This document shows positions 9,536 through 18,115 of a stretch of 64,000 nucleotides of DNA, one piece after another. Source of the DNA: Microvirga terrae (GTDB taxonomy: Bacteria > Pseudomonadota > Alphaproteobacteria > Rhizobiales > Beijerinckiaceae); NCBI RefSeq assembly GCF_013307435.2, contig NZ_CP102845.1, forward strand, positions 3,842,001 to 3,906,000, read 5' to 3'. Numbering within the stretch: the first letter of the stretch is position 1; each line of letters begins with the position of its first letter. A model generated the notes under the pieces. That model was given only the letters and a program-made list of their open reading frames with translations. It had not been told where the DNA came from and did no database searches. The position numbers were made by a program, and so were the translations under genes.

Positions 9536-9676
9536 AGCGCGAGCCTTCTGACTACGGCCAAAATGAACAACGTCGATCCACACGCCTGGCTGACCCGAAC
9601 GCTCGAGCGCATCGCCAACGGGGGGCCCAACCGCAAGATCGAGACCCTCATGCCGTGGAATTATCGCTCCTGAACG
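9536..9676 (+). pseudogene. IS66 TnpC C-terminal fragment
   Basis: The plus strand reads TTAKMNNVDPHAWLTRTLER, IANGGPNRKIETLMPWNY and a stop. This is the conserved tail of IS66-family TnpC, comparable with KLNEVDPRAWLADVLTRLP in the intact copy near 46.7 kb. Only the last 45 residues or so remain, adjacent to the IS256-type element. Confidence 0.75.
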
Positions 9677-9841
9677 GCATCAGCTGCACGCTTACTCCCT
9701 GTGGGTGCTGCACAGCCTCAGCTCCATCTAAGCCATTCTGTAATACTACGCCCCCTTAGATCGCGAAGCATTACAGTTCAAAACAAAGTCTGGCTTTGGG
9801 TTTGTCTGACGATCTAGGTTAGGAAGGTCAAATTAGAAGGT

Positions 9842-11104
9842 TCATAGCTGAGGGCGGTCATCAGGAAGAAGAACTTCTACAACGTCCCCTGGAAGAAGAT
9901 CGGCATCTTCTTCGGAGGAAATACGCTCCACACCAGTTGCCCCTTTTCGCAATACAGAAATCTTTAACTCATTACCGAGATCGCGCGAAAGTCCGGTCTG
10001 CGATCCGCCGATGTATCGGAATCTTTCCTCAAGTCCCGAAAGCTTTGTTTGTGCCTGTGCTATTCTGGATTGTACCTGTTGAAGCTCGTCGTTTAAGGCA
10101 ATACGCTTCTTGGCATCGGCTTCTTCAAGGGATCTTCTTAGCACTTCTCTGTCTCGCTCGAGCTGAGAAATCGCAGATGTCGTTTGCAGAACGCGCGTTC
10201 CGGAAAACAGCATTGTTCGACGTGCATCCGATAGGCGCGTGACTGCGATGTTGCCCTTCTCGAACAAGGCACTAACCCGCGCAAAGTCCTCAGCATCAGC
10301 TTGACTTCCGGCTTCCTCATTCTTCAATTGGTCGGCTAATAGAGCAAGGCGCTTGTCTGCCTGCTCAATCGTTTTCTGAATCGAGGCTTTCTGTTTGGAA
10401 AGATCGTCCCGCCGCGTCTTTAGCTGCTCTTCCACGTTTGATCTTATTTGACGGACCATCTCTTGATCGAGGGGAGCCATTGAGAAATCAGGGAAAGGAG
10501 CGTTGTTCCCGGTCAACTCACAATTGATCCGCCAGACAGTGGCATGGTCATTCACCAGTTGCACCCAAAGTGCCTTCATATCAGCACGGACTTGAGCCGC
10601 CTCAAGCCGAGGGTTCGCAAGTCCGGCGCGCCCTGCGCCGAAGCCACCCGCCACGGTAATTGCCTGCCGGATTGTCATGCCGGGCCGGAACGGTTGCTGC
10701 CCAGGGTTGGCAACATCTCCGGTGAGATAAATCGGCCGATATTCAGAAATCTGCAAGGTGATTTCGTTGGCCGTAATCACGATCGGCTCAGATTGTCCAC
10801 CCGGCACTCTCTGTTGGAGCACAGCGCTCGAATAGGCCTGCCGAATAGCCTGAGATAGCTCGGGCAATGTGCGCCCAACAGCTTTCACACTGCCGATGAG
10901 CGGCAATACAATCTCTCCGTCAACCCCGATTGTGGACTTTTGCCGAAGTTCCGAGAACCCCGCGACGGAGAGCTCCAATACGTCACCAGGTGCCAGACGG
11001 TATTCCGCAAAAGCGGGCGTCTGCAACACTATGCACACCATGGGAATGCTTGCCCAGGCCCCTACTCGGCTCCAAGGGAGAAATCTTCTTCGCTTAGCTG
11101 TCAT
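9842..11104 (-). CDS. exoF: ExoF-like outer-membrane polysaccharide export protein
   Basis: This 420-residue precursor has an N-terminal signal sequence (basic MTAKRRRF, then a hydrophobic stretch ending QTPAFA). It is followed by the polysaccharide-export domain (EYRLAPGDVLELSVAGF... GEIVLPLIGSVKAVGRTLPEL), an SLBB-type segment (PIYLTGDVANPGQQPFRPGM) and a long coiled coil from about residue 205 to 350. The C-terminal tail (ADLLPGDVVEVLLPDD) closes the fold. Length and domain order match rhizobial ExoF rather than the shorter Wza lipoproteins. It should form the periplasmic/outer-membrane exit with the ExoP-like co-polymerase at 25.3 kb. Unlike Sinorhizobium, it is separated from exoY by about 12 kb of IS-rich DNA. 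Confidence 0.88.
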   Translation of the reverse strand: MTAKRRRFLPWSRVGAWASIPMVCIVLQTPAFAEYRLAPGDVLELSVAGFSELRQKSTIGVDGEIVLPLIGSVKAVGRTLPELSQAIRQAYSSAVLQQRVPGGQSEPIVITANEITLQISEYRPIYLTGDVANPGQQPFRPGMTIRQAITVAGGFGAGRAGLANPRLEAAQVRADMKALWVQLVNDHATVWRINCELTGNNAPFPDFSMAPLDQEMVRQIRSNVEEQLKTRRDDLSKQKASIQKTIEQADKRLALLADQLKNEEAGSQADAEDFARVSALFEKGNIAVTRLSDARRTMLFSGTRVLQTTSAISQLERDREVLRRSLEEADAKKRIALNDELQQVQSRIAQAQTKLSGLEERFRYIGGSQTGLSRDLGNELKISVLRKGATGVERISSEEDADLLPGDVVEVLLPDDRPQL

Positions 11105-11346
11105 TTTTCCAAGATGGTTAGCCCAGACATAGCAACTATAAGAGCCAGGCAGTTTGAATTATAAGGGAGGTTCTGAGCGATCTTGCCTAAAAGCGTTGAA
11201 TTGTAAAGACGCGTTACACAGAAGATGAAATTTAGTTGCATAACACGAGGCTATCAGTTGTAACTTTGCAATGCTGATTTATGAATCGTAAGTCGAACCA
11301 GGAACTGTGCGGATTTGCGTTGCTTTTGTGGAGAGCGGTTTGGTAG

Positions 11347-11450
11347 CTATTCGACCAGCCTCTCGAACTGCGCCGGACTGGCATAATCCAGTGTCGAATG
11401 GCGCCGCACAGGGTTGTAGAAGCCGTCGATGTAACGGCCGATTGCCTGCA
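11347..11450 (-). pseudogene. IS3-family OrfB C-terminal fragment
   Basis: The minus strand encodes IGRYIDGFYNPVRRHSTLDY and SPAQFERLVE before a stop, the conserved end of IS3-family integrase-type transposases. The catalytic residues are gone. The fragment lies between exoF and the FkbM methyltransferase gene. Confidence 0.7.
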
Positions 11451-11519
11451 ATCGAGATAGTTGAGCCGAAACGCTCAGGCTCAATCCAGCCCACCAAAGC
11501 CGGATTTGAACACCTAAAC

Positions 11520-12410
11520 TCATTCCGGCCTTCTCCAAATTAGGTCGCCGTATTTAACTGTGTAGGGGTTAACAGAAGTGGTTGATCCGTCAGGTGCTAC
11601 ACCACGCGGCTCGAAACCTAGTTGAAGGAGAAAATCTACAAGCTCATTCGTGTCATTTCCAAAACGGCTGAGATTTCCTTGATCGACCTCGATCTGAATT
11701 ATAAGGCTGGGGCTCTGTTTGATTATGTTGAGTGCACCTCGAAGTACTGGCAACTCATATCCCTCTACATCGATTTTGAGATAATCAAGGTACACTATCC
11801 CATGCCTCCTTAGACTCTCGTCCAGAGTAACCATAGGAACTTCGATACCTTCTTGGTTGAGCGCAACGTGGGTTGATCCGGAATTGCCCTGACCATAATT
11901 CAAAAAGATGGAGCCCTCCGTATCTCCCACAGCAACATTGAGGGGAATAACATTATCGAAGCGATGCAGATTAATATTCCTAGTGAGGAAATCAAACGTA
12001 TACGGGTGAGCTTCGTACGATATAACCTTTCCCGTCTGTCCCACTACCCGCGCTGCCTCAAGCGCATAAACGCCAATGTTGCCGCCAACATCACAAACTA
12101 CACTTCCGGGCGATAGCGCGCGCCGAAAGTGCATCAAGAGATTAGTTTCAAACCCTCCGGCTATTTGATCCTGGAATGCAGATATGTTGTTTGGCATTGT
12201 TAGTAATTCCATGCCGCCGGATGTCACATATCTCAACTCGGAGGAGCATATCTCCTTGATTGTCCAACCTATCAAACTTGATACAGTTTTGATATAATCA
12301 TCTTTATACCTTGATGTGCTTCTCATCCACTGTACCCGCCACGGAAGCTGTTTTATCGGATTGGGAATCGCACGTCTAACCCCGATGGGTATCCATTCTT
12401 TCGAGATCAT
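11520..12410 (-). CDS. FkbM family methyltransferase
   Basis: This 296-residue protein has a SAM-binding Rossmann core starting with VVCDVGGNIGVYALEAAR near residue 110, followed by ISYEAHPYTFDFLTRNI, NVAVGDTEGSIFL and DYLKIDVEGYELPVLRGA. These are the signature elements of the FkbM family, which O-methylates sugars or other hydroxyls in capsules and glycans. It is a single gene with no close partner on its strand and has IS fragments on both sides. A role in methylating a polysaccharide sugar is likely from context but is not shown by the sequence. Confidence 0.88.
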   Translation of the reverse strand: MISKEWIPIGVRRAIPNPIKQLPWRVQWMRSTSRYKDDYIKTVSSLIGWTIKEICSSELRYVTSGGMELLTMPNNISAFQDQIAGGFETNLLMHFRRALSPGSVVCDVGGNIGVYALEAARVVGQTGKVISYEAHPYTFDFLTRNINLHRFDNVIPLNVAVGDTEGSIFLNYGQGNSGSTHVALNQEGIEVPMVTLDESLRRHGIVYLDYLKIDVEGYELPVLRGALNIIKQSPSLIIQIEVDQGNLSRFGNDTNELVDFLLQLGFEPRGVAPDGSTTSVNPYTVKYGDLIWRRPE

Positions 12411-12480
12411 TCCTACTCTACCTCTCCTAATGATAACAACGTAGTGCTTACCTTGAACTCGCTGAGTTTGGCCAGACCAA

Positions 12481-12512
12481 CTGAAGTAGCCCCCAAAAAA
12501 TCGGACACAGTT
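12481..12512. mobile_element. Solo IS3-type terminal repeat
   Basis: The stretch ctgaagtagcccccaaaaaa followed by tcggacacag resembles the outer end of the IS3-type element at 20.7 kb, whose reverse complement reads tgaagtagcccctgaa...ccggacacg. No IS3 coding sequence follows, so this is probably an orphan end. Confidence 0.4.
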
Positions 12513-12618
12513 TCATGTCTCGGGAAGAGACGGGCGTAGTGTTAGAGCGTGCAATGGTTGCGTGGGACCGGCAGAGCAGATTCCATAGGGTTGATTATGG
12601 TCTGCTGGGAGGCATCCC

Positions 12619-12962
12619 ATGCCAGTTCCTCTGTGGCGAGAATTGCGCGAGCGGATTGTGGGTGCGATGGAAGGGGGATCCTCCATCCGACAGGCGGCTC
12701 TGCGCTTTGAGGTCAATCCGTCGGCCGCCGTGAAGCTGGTGCGGCGCTGCCGCCAGAGCGGCAGCCCGGCTCCGGCCCACTTTAGTTGCCACCCCACTCG
12801 ATCCTCACGCCGCATGAGGCTCTCGTGCGGGCTCTTCTCGACACCAAGGCGGCCATCTCGTTGGTGGAGATCCAAACCGAGTTGCGCCAGTTCGGCATTG
12901 TGGTCAGTGTGACCTCCACCATCAGCCACTGGCTCGGGCGAGCCGGCTTGGCGCACAAAAAT
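12619..12962 (+). pseudogene. IS630-family transposase N-terminal fragment
   Basis: The frame starts MPVPLWRELRERIVGAMEGG and contains SIRQAALRFEVNPSAAVKLV, the helix-turn-helix part of IS630-type transposases. A frameshift near 12780 moves the rest to another frame (LTPHEALVRALLDTKAAISL, VEIQTELRQFGIVVSV, TISHWLGRAGLAHK). The DDE catalytic half is missing and an IS5 fragment follows immediately. Confidence 0.7.
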
Positions 12963-12965
12963 GGG

Positions 12966-13043
12966 CCTGAGAGCCGCCGAGTCCACGACAATGTGCCACG
13001 TACGGCCTTTTACCTTCTTGGCCGCGCCATAGCCCCTGCGCAC
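12966..13043 (-). pseudogene. IS5-family transposase fragment
   Basis: About 26 residues (GYGAAKKVKGRTWHIVVDSA) match the central motif of IS5-family transposases, normally GYDxAKKVKGRKRHIVVDT. The rest of the gene is absent. It abuts the IS630 fragment directly. Confidence 0.6.
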
Positions 13044-13143
13044 TGATTCAAGGAGAATGTAACCGAGCGCGTTCGTTGCCTCACCTAAAATGCTACCCGT
13101 AAAGGCGCATCCCGCATGAGCCCTTCACCACGAGGGAGGCATC

Positions 13144-13555
13144 ATGACGACGAAGATGACGCATGCCATGCGCATGGATCTCACCAATGCGATCCGGGAT
13201 CGCTATACGGCCGCTGCGAACAAGGACAAGCGCAGGATCTTGTAGGAATTCATCGCCGCAACAGGTTATCACGAAAAGTTCGCAATTCGTGTTCTGAACA
13301 GGCTCCCGGAGCCGAAGCGCCGGCAAACCCGTCAGCGCCCGTCGTTCTATGATGAAGTCGCTCGAGGCGCTTTGATTGTACTGCGGGAGGCTTCCGATCG
13401 CGTCTGCGGCAAGCGCCTCAAGGCCTTGCGGCCCATCCTCTTGCCGGCGCTGGAACGCAATGGACATTCGAAGCTCGAGGCGGAACTCCGCTCCAAGGTC
13501 CTGTCGATGAGCGCCGCCACAATCGACCGCTTGCTCCAGACGCCGAGGCGCGCCA
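13144..13555 (+). pseudogene. Integrase-type (rve) transposase N-terminal fragment
   Basis: From the ATG at 13144 the frame reads MTTKMTHAMRMDLTNAIRDR and, after an in-frame TAG near 13243, EFIAATGYHEKFAIRVLN, DEVARGALIVLREASDRVCG, KRLKALRPILLPALERNGH and LSMSAATIDRLLQTPR. This is the N-terminal DNA-binding region of a family of long integrase-like transposases common in rhizobia. The catalytic domain is missing because an IS5 fragment takes over at about 13560. I cannot name the IS family with certainty. Confidence 0.6.
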
Positions 13556-13560
13556 CCCGC

Positions 13561-13803
13561 ACGTAGAAGCTCCCACGGGCGGCCCCGAACTCATCTGGCA
13601 GCATGCGCCAGTCGCAGCCGGTGCGAGCTAGGTGTGAGATTGGCATTGAGCATCTCGCGCAGGTCTGCCTTGGGATTGCGGCCATGCCGCGCAGGTGGAG
13701 GCAAGATCGGCCGGATCCGCTGACATTCCTCGTCGGTCAGGCCAGTGGGATAGCGCCGCCGCTCAAAGGCCTTCCGGCACCCGCGATGCTCTTTCGTCCA
13801 CAT
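13561..13803 (-). pseudogene. IS5-family transposase N-terminal fragment
   Basis: The minus strand starts MWTKEHRGCRKAFERRRYPT, GLTDEECQRIRPILPPPAR and LREMLNANL. After a frameshift near 13625 it continues TGCDWRMLPDEFG. This matches the first 70 residues of IS5-family transposases (compare RIVDAIFYLLRTGAQWRLLP in the intact copy at 39.9 kb). The remainder has been lost. Confidence 0.7.
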
Positions 13804-14209
13804 TGGGCCCATGTAGACCCGACGCTACCCCGATCCGCTCCACTGCGACGTTCTCGAACAGGATCTGAGGTCTATGATTGGTCCTTTGCCTATGATCAAG
13901 CTCCTCTCGCGCGGCTTCATACGATTGCATCAGCGCTGAGTGGCAGAGCAAGAGCATACCACCGCCAAGCCAAGGCGCTTTACCTGCCTTGTGCACGGCT
14001 AACATTGTTTACTCCAGATGCATGCTCATTCCGATACCATAATCATATTGTATACTAAGCTCCACAAGCTAGCAAATATACTACAGTTTGTTCAGGATTA
14101 TTTAGCACAGCAGGAAGTCTTATCTAAAACTAATAAGCTGTACAAACTTAGTTATGGACACGGAGCTCCAAAACGGTATCTAAGGTTGTGGGATTGTGAT
14201 TTGCATTGG
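13804..14209. other. Intergenic region upstream of acyltransferase
   Basis: No gene family is recognisable here. The reading frame of the downstream acyltransferase is open back to 14018, but those 64 codons are lysine- and tyrosine-rich and do not resemble the family. The stretch from about 14030 to 14150 is AT-rich and a plausible promoter region. Confidence 0.45.
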
Positions 14210-15316
14210 ATGGGTCCGGAATTGCAAACGAGTGTACCTCATCGGATCGTTGCCTTGGATTCGCTGCGTGGCATAGCCGCACTTATTGTGATGTTAAGTC
14301 ACTGCTACGGGGCGTTGCCGCCGGCGATTTTTGAGGTGGTGGACCCATGGGTTAAGCTCACTCCCTTGCGCATAATCAGAAATGCGCACTCGTGGGTCAT
14401 ATTTTTTTTCGTCCTGAGTGGATTTGTACTTTCTTTGGGATTGATATCTAGATTCCCGCTCACAGGCTACGGCAAATATGTCATAAAAAGGTTTGTTAGA
14501 ATCTACATTCCTTTTGCTGGCGCCACATCAATCGCTATCCCACTTGCCATCTTCTTTGCACCAATGCCTCATGAATTAGGCGGCGTATTTGACGATAATT
14601 GGTCGAAGCCAGTTACGCTTCGGGCAACACTCGAAATGCTGCTGATGCTAGGAACAAGGAGCGGGCTCGACCTCAATGGCGTCTCTTGGAGCCTCTTCTA
14701 CGAACTTCGGATATCGGTATTGCTTCCATTTCTTTGCCTGTTGCTGATAAATTCTCGTTGGCTTCCTGGCTTGCTATACATTACAGTCGCAACTGTCGCA
14801 GTGCTTTTAATAGAAACTGGCGGAAATACTGCCATTAGTGAAGTTCGTGGCACGATTCACTATTCAACGTTCTTTGTAATTGGAGCAATGATTGCTGCCA
14901 CAGGCAACTTCTGGCGGTGTCTGTTGCAATCATTCTCAAACCTCGCTCGAGCATGCTGTGCATTATTCGGGCTCGCACTTATGCTTCCATATAGTGAACT
15001 TGCCAATGGAGCTGGCTCTCTAATACTTATCGTGGTAACTTTAAACTCGGAGAGCCTCCAATCATTCCTGTCAAAAAGTATATTGACGTGGCTAGGCAGG
15101 GTATCATTCAGTCTCTATTTAACCCACCTGATAGTTTTATTGTCGATCGGGCACGCTTTCGCTGGCGCTCTTCCAGTGCCTGCATTACTTGCTCTGGCCG
15201 TTTTGATGTCGCTGCTAGTTGCAGAGCTATTTCACAGGATGGTCGAAGCCCCAGCGATTAATATATCCCGTGCGATTGGAAAAAACTCAAAGCCTGCGTT
15301 AGTCGAGGCTACGTGA
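14210..15316 (+). CDS. Acyltransferase family 3 membrane protein
   Basis: This O-acyltransferase of about 368 residues starts MGPELQTSVPHRIVALDSLR and continues GIAALIVMLSHCYGALP, with the family histidine in the first helix, then NAHSWVIFFFVLSGFVLSLG. The C-terminus has a series of hydrophobic helices ending ILTWLGRVSFSLYLTHL and a final arginine/lysine-rich tail. These are the usual ten-helix features of family 3 acyltransferases that add acetyl, succinyl or similar groups to exopolysaccharide sugars. The ATG at 14210 is chosen because the family homology begins about twelve residues after it. The gene is isolated by IS remnants on both sides but looks full length. Confidence 0.85.
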   Translation: MGPELQTSVPHRIVALDSLRGIAALIVMLSHCYGALPPAIFEVVDPWVKLTPLRIIRNAHSWVIFFFVLSGFVLSLGLISRFPLTGYGKYVIKRFVRIYIPFAGATSIAIPLAIFFAPMPHELGGVFDDNWSKPVTLRATLEMLLMLGTRSGLDLNGVSWSLFYELRISVLLPFLCLLLINSRWLPGLLYITVATVAVLLIETGGNTAISEVRGTIHYSTFFVIGAMIAATGNFWRCLLQSFSNLARACCALFGLALMLPYSELANGAGSLILIVVTLNSESLQSFLSKSILTWLGRVSFSLYLTHLIVLLSIGHAFAGALPVPALLALAVLMSLLVAELFHRMVEAPAINISRAIGKNSKPALVEAT

Positions 15317-15388
15317 ACCGTGTGAAATCATCCGGAAGAGGTTAGAGCCCGTCCGGCGCGGAGACGGATGAAGGAAACGTGCACGGTT
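15316..15388 (+). ncRNA. Nested hairpin resembling a group II intron segment
   Basis: An outer stem (aaccgtg, 15316-15322, with cacggtt, 15382-15388) encloses an inner stem (tcatccg, 15328-15334, with cggatga, 15365-15371). The 3' side reads gaaggaaacgtgcacggttt. The pattern of an accgtgtga arm returning as gaaac..gcacggtt resembles the conserved stem found near the intron-encoded ORF of bacterial group II introns. No reverse transcriptase is present, so at best this is a relic. The assignment is tentative. Confidence 0.3.
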
Positions 15389-15484
15389 TTCGGAAGAATG
15401 GATCATTAGTTGTACTACAGCCCGGGTTTACGGTAATCGGCCGTTCAAGGCCGCCTTACGAAGCTTGTCGTGTTGTGTGAGGTT

Positions 15485-15500
15485 ACGTCGTTAACGACGT
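15485..15500. repeat. Perfect 16-base palindrome
   Basis: acgtcgttaacgacgt is its own reverse complement. A partial second copy (acgtcgttgttgacgtc) overlaps its right end. It lies 28 bases before the ATG of the chimeric transposase reading frame and could be a transposase-binding or regulatory site. Confidence 0.6.
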
Positions 15501-15528
15501 CGTTGTTGACGTCAGCAAGGCGTAAGCA

Positions 15529-16245
15529 ATGCGGCAAGAGATACTGACAGGCGTGGAGCGCCGGCGACGCTGGTCACAGGAGGATAAGCACAGAATCCTG
15601 AGCGAAATGGGTGTGGAGGGCGCGAGCGTTTCCGATGTAGCCCGGCGCCATGATGTCACCCGGCAACACCTGTACCAGTGGCGGCGGGAGCTGCGTCGCA
15701 CGCGCCGGGAGCATCGGACCCTGGTCCTCTGGGACGAGACCGGGCACAGCCTCCGGATCCGGCCGGGCACGACCTGGGCGCGGCGCGGGCTGACCCCGGT
15801 GCTCCAGCGGGTGAGCAAGCGACGTGAGGTGTCGAGCGTGGTGGCCATCACGCCGGACGGGCGGCTGGTTGCGCGCCACTTACGCACGTCCATCTCAAGC
15901 CACTGCGTCATCCAGGCCCTGCGCTTCTTCCGCCACAAGATCGGCACGCCTCTGCTGGTGGTCTGGGACCGGCTCAACGCGCACCGCTCACAGGCGACCA
16001 CGGACTTCATCGCTTCGCACGCGCAGGACTATGCGGTGGCCTATCTGCCGGCGTATGCCCCGGAGTTGAATCCGGAAGAGCAGTGCAATGCCCTCATCAA
16101 GCGTGCCATGGCAAACGCCCTGCCCTGATCAGTCGACAACCTGCATCGGCTCGCCCGTCGCGAGTTCGGCCGCCTCAAACGGCATCTCGAGATGATCGTC
16201 CGCTTCTTCCGCCATGCAGGCCTCTCCGTTACAGGCATCCCGTGA
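15529..16245 (+). pseudogene. Chimeric transposase: IS66 TnpA head fused to IS630 DDE domain
   Basis: Residues 1-57 (MRQEILTGVERRRRWSQEDK, VSDVARRHDVTRQHLYQWRR) are the helix-turn-helix of an IS66-type TnpA. From about residue 62 the same frame becomes the IS630-family catalytic domain, with LVLWDETGHSLRIRPGTTW, LLVVWDRLNAHRS and YAPELNPEEQCNALIK supplying the D, D and E positions. A TGA at 16126-16128 stops the product. The following codons (SVDNLHRLARREFGRLKRH to LSVTGIP, stop at 16243) are the expected IS630 tail in the same frame. The join is in frame and without a stop, so a protein of about 199 residues could still be made. The gene is most likely a by-product of nested insertion and deletion. 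Confidence 0.75.
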
Positions 16246-16461
16246 AGATCATTAGTTTCCTTCTGAGGGGATCTCGGGTACCAAAAATGGTGGAGGTCGA
16301 CATAGGAAACGCCGCTTGAGAAATGTCCATTTGCCTTTGAAGCCATTTTGCCTTGATTTCAGAGGTACGGATAGGAGCTTGAGCCCCACAGAGGCCTCTT
16401 TAGTAGGAAAATCAGTTCGTCGGTCTTGGGCAACACTTGACATCAGACGCTTCGGACATGC

Positions 16462-17391
16462 TTGGTTTCGGATCGATTGGAGGGAAGATTGGCGATTGAT
16501 CCAGACAGACCGCAGATCAGTTCTATGATCTGCCATCGAGACATAGATCTTGGGATTGAGTGCCTAGGATCACTTTTGCGTTTTTCGCGGGACCCTGTTC
16601 AACTTGTGCTTCACGATGACGGCTCAATCACGAAAGAGGATCGAGCGAGATTAGAAAACGCTCTTCCTAATGTTCGTATAATCTCAAAGGAGGAGTCGGA
16701 CGACCTTGTGTACCCTCTGCTCAAAACCTTCCCACACTGCGAAGCATTTCGCAGACGTTCAGCAATGGGCATGAAGCTTGTTGATGCTGCTCTTATGTTA
16801 GAAGGAAATATAATCTTATGCGACACTGATATATTGTTCGTTCGACCTTTCCATAGTGCATTCGTGTTTCCAAGCGAGGATGTAGATGTTATACATCTTA
16901 AGGATTACGCTGACTCCTATTGCTGGAAACCTTGGCAAACTATGCGCTATAGTTTGCCACATAGATTTAACGCTGGGATGATGATGATCCGGCGGCGCTT
17001 CTTTGAACTTGAGGGAATGGAGCGCCTGGTCCGAACCATTGAGACTAGCTACGGGTACTCAGCCAATCGATCGTATCAGTGGTTTGTGGAACAGACTTGC
17101 TGGGCGGCACTTGCAGGAAAGCTTCGCACGTACCGATGGAAGCCAAAGCAGATGCGTGTAATCTCAAAACATGACCGGTACAACCAAGATTTTGTTGCTG
17201 GTCACTTCGTCGGATCGGTTCGACATTTGCTCGCGGCTTATCGCGATGAAGCACAGCGCTGGGGGTATGGAGATGGAAGTCCTTCAGTGCAGATCGAACT
17301 TGAGAGAGCCGAACCTTATTCCATTTCGAACTTCGCAATCAATCGGCTTCAAAATCGCCTGTCGTCTGCGAGTGCAAAACTTTTCACTTGA
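16462..17391 (+). CDS. Putative glycosyltransferase, GT8-like
   Basis: The protein contains MICHRDIDLGIECLGSLLRF, QLVLHDDGSITKED, NIILCDTDILFVRPF near residue 120 and FNAGMMMIRRRFFELEG. The DTD is a plausible DxD metal site, and the pattern of a fixed FNAGMMMIRR block after it is typical of GT8-like and related retaining transferases. The N-terminus is uncertain. The frame opens with TTG at 16462 after a stop at 16438 and has no clear ribosome-binding site. An internal ATG precedes ICHRD. The end (RLSSASAKLFT) is followed by an IS3 remnant. It is a stand-alone gene and its substrate is unknown. Confidence 0.65.
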   Translation: MVSDRLEGRLAIDPDRPQISSMICHRDIDLGIECLGSLLRFSRDPVQLVLHDDGSITKEDRARLENALPNVRIISKEESDDLVYPLLKTFPHCEAFRRRSAMGMKLVDAALMLEGNIILCDTDILFVRPFHSAFVFPSEDVDVIHLKDYADSYCWKPWQTMRYSLPHRFNAGMMMIRRRFFELEGMERLVRTIETSYGYSANRSYQWFVEQTCWAALAGKLRTYRWKPKQMRVISKHDRYNQDFVAGHFVGSVRHLLAAYRDEAQRWGYGDGSPSVQIELERAEPYSISNFAINRLQNRLSSASAKLFT

Positions 17392-17448
17392 GATTTATTA
17401 GAACTTAGGCATGCACTTTGGGCTAGTTTCTTGACGGCAGCGCTACAA

Positions 17449-17934
17449 TGACCTGCCGCTGAAATTTTCCTCCACGTTGAGTTAGAGTCCGGCCCCTCAC
17501 AAGGACGGACAATGAAGCGTTCACGGTTCGCGGACGAGCAGATTATTGGGATCTTGCGGGAGCAGGAGGCTGGTGGTGAGCATCGGATCGAGTGGCATTA
17601 CATTGCCCCAAGCAAGCCAATGCAGAACGGCTAGATTGAGTCGTTCAACGGCCGCAGGCGGGATGAACTGTTGAACGAGAGCCTGTTCGTCGGACTGGAT
17701 CATTCCCGCGAGCTGATTGCGGCCTGGGTGGCCGATTACAATACCGCGAGGCCCCATTCCTCATTAGGCTATAGGATGGCCACGGCCTATGCCGCGGGCC
17801 TGAGAGCCGCAAGGGTCAATCACGCTGCGCAACAGACAGGCTCCGCGTGCTGGCCCCTTGCTCCTGTCGCGCCACACGGCGTATCACCTGCCGGGGCTCT
17901 AACGGCGGCTGGATGAAACTTAAGTGGCAGGTCA
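17449..17934 (+). mobile_element. Internally deleted IS3-family element
   Basis: Terminal repeats tgacctgccgctgaaatttt (17449) and, as reverse complement, tgacctgccacttaagtttc (17915-17934) bracket a remnant. It begins with OrfA start MKRSRFADEQIIGILREQEA and jumps within about 80 bases to the OrfB end (HRIEWHYIAPSKPMQNG, stop, IESFNGRRRDELLNE, YNTARPHSSLGYR). Most of both genes is deleted and a stop replaces a residue just before the catalytic-glutamate region. Confidence 0.75.
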
Positions 17935-17949
17935 GGTGAGCACTGGGCG

Positions 17950-18115
17950 ATCAGTACCTCATTGATCGAGACCTGCACACTGTGCGGGGTGGATCGCAGG
18001 CCTACCTCGCCGACGTGCCGAGCCGCATCGCCACCGGCCATCTCAACACCCGCATCGATGGACTGCTGCCGTAGGCCCATGCCGCCGCGCAAGACCTCAA
18101 CGACGCGGCCTGAGA
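17950..18115 (+). pseudogene. IS66 TnpC C-terminal fragment
   Basis: SLIETCTLCGVD in one frame is followed, after a frameshift, by QAYLADVPSRIATGHLNTRI and DGLLP-stop-AHAAAQDLNDAA. This is the C-terminal region of another IS66 TnpC, distinct from the copy at 45-46.8 kb. Its last bases overlap the 3' end of the acyltransferase gene on the other strand. Confidence 0.6.

Noticed and set aside
15316..15388. Rho-independent terminator interpretation of the nested hairpin
   Set aside because: There is no U-tract after the stem, and the inner loop is long and structured, unlike a terminator.
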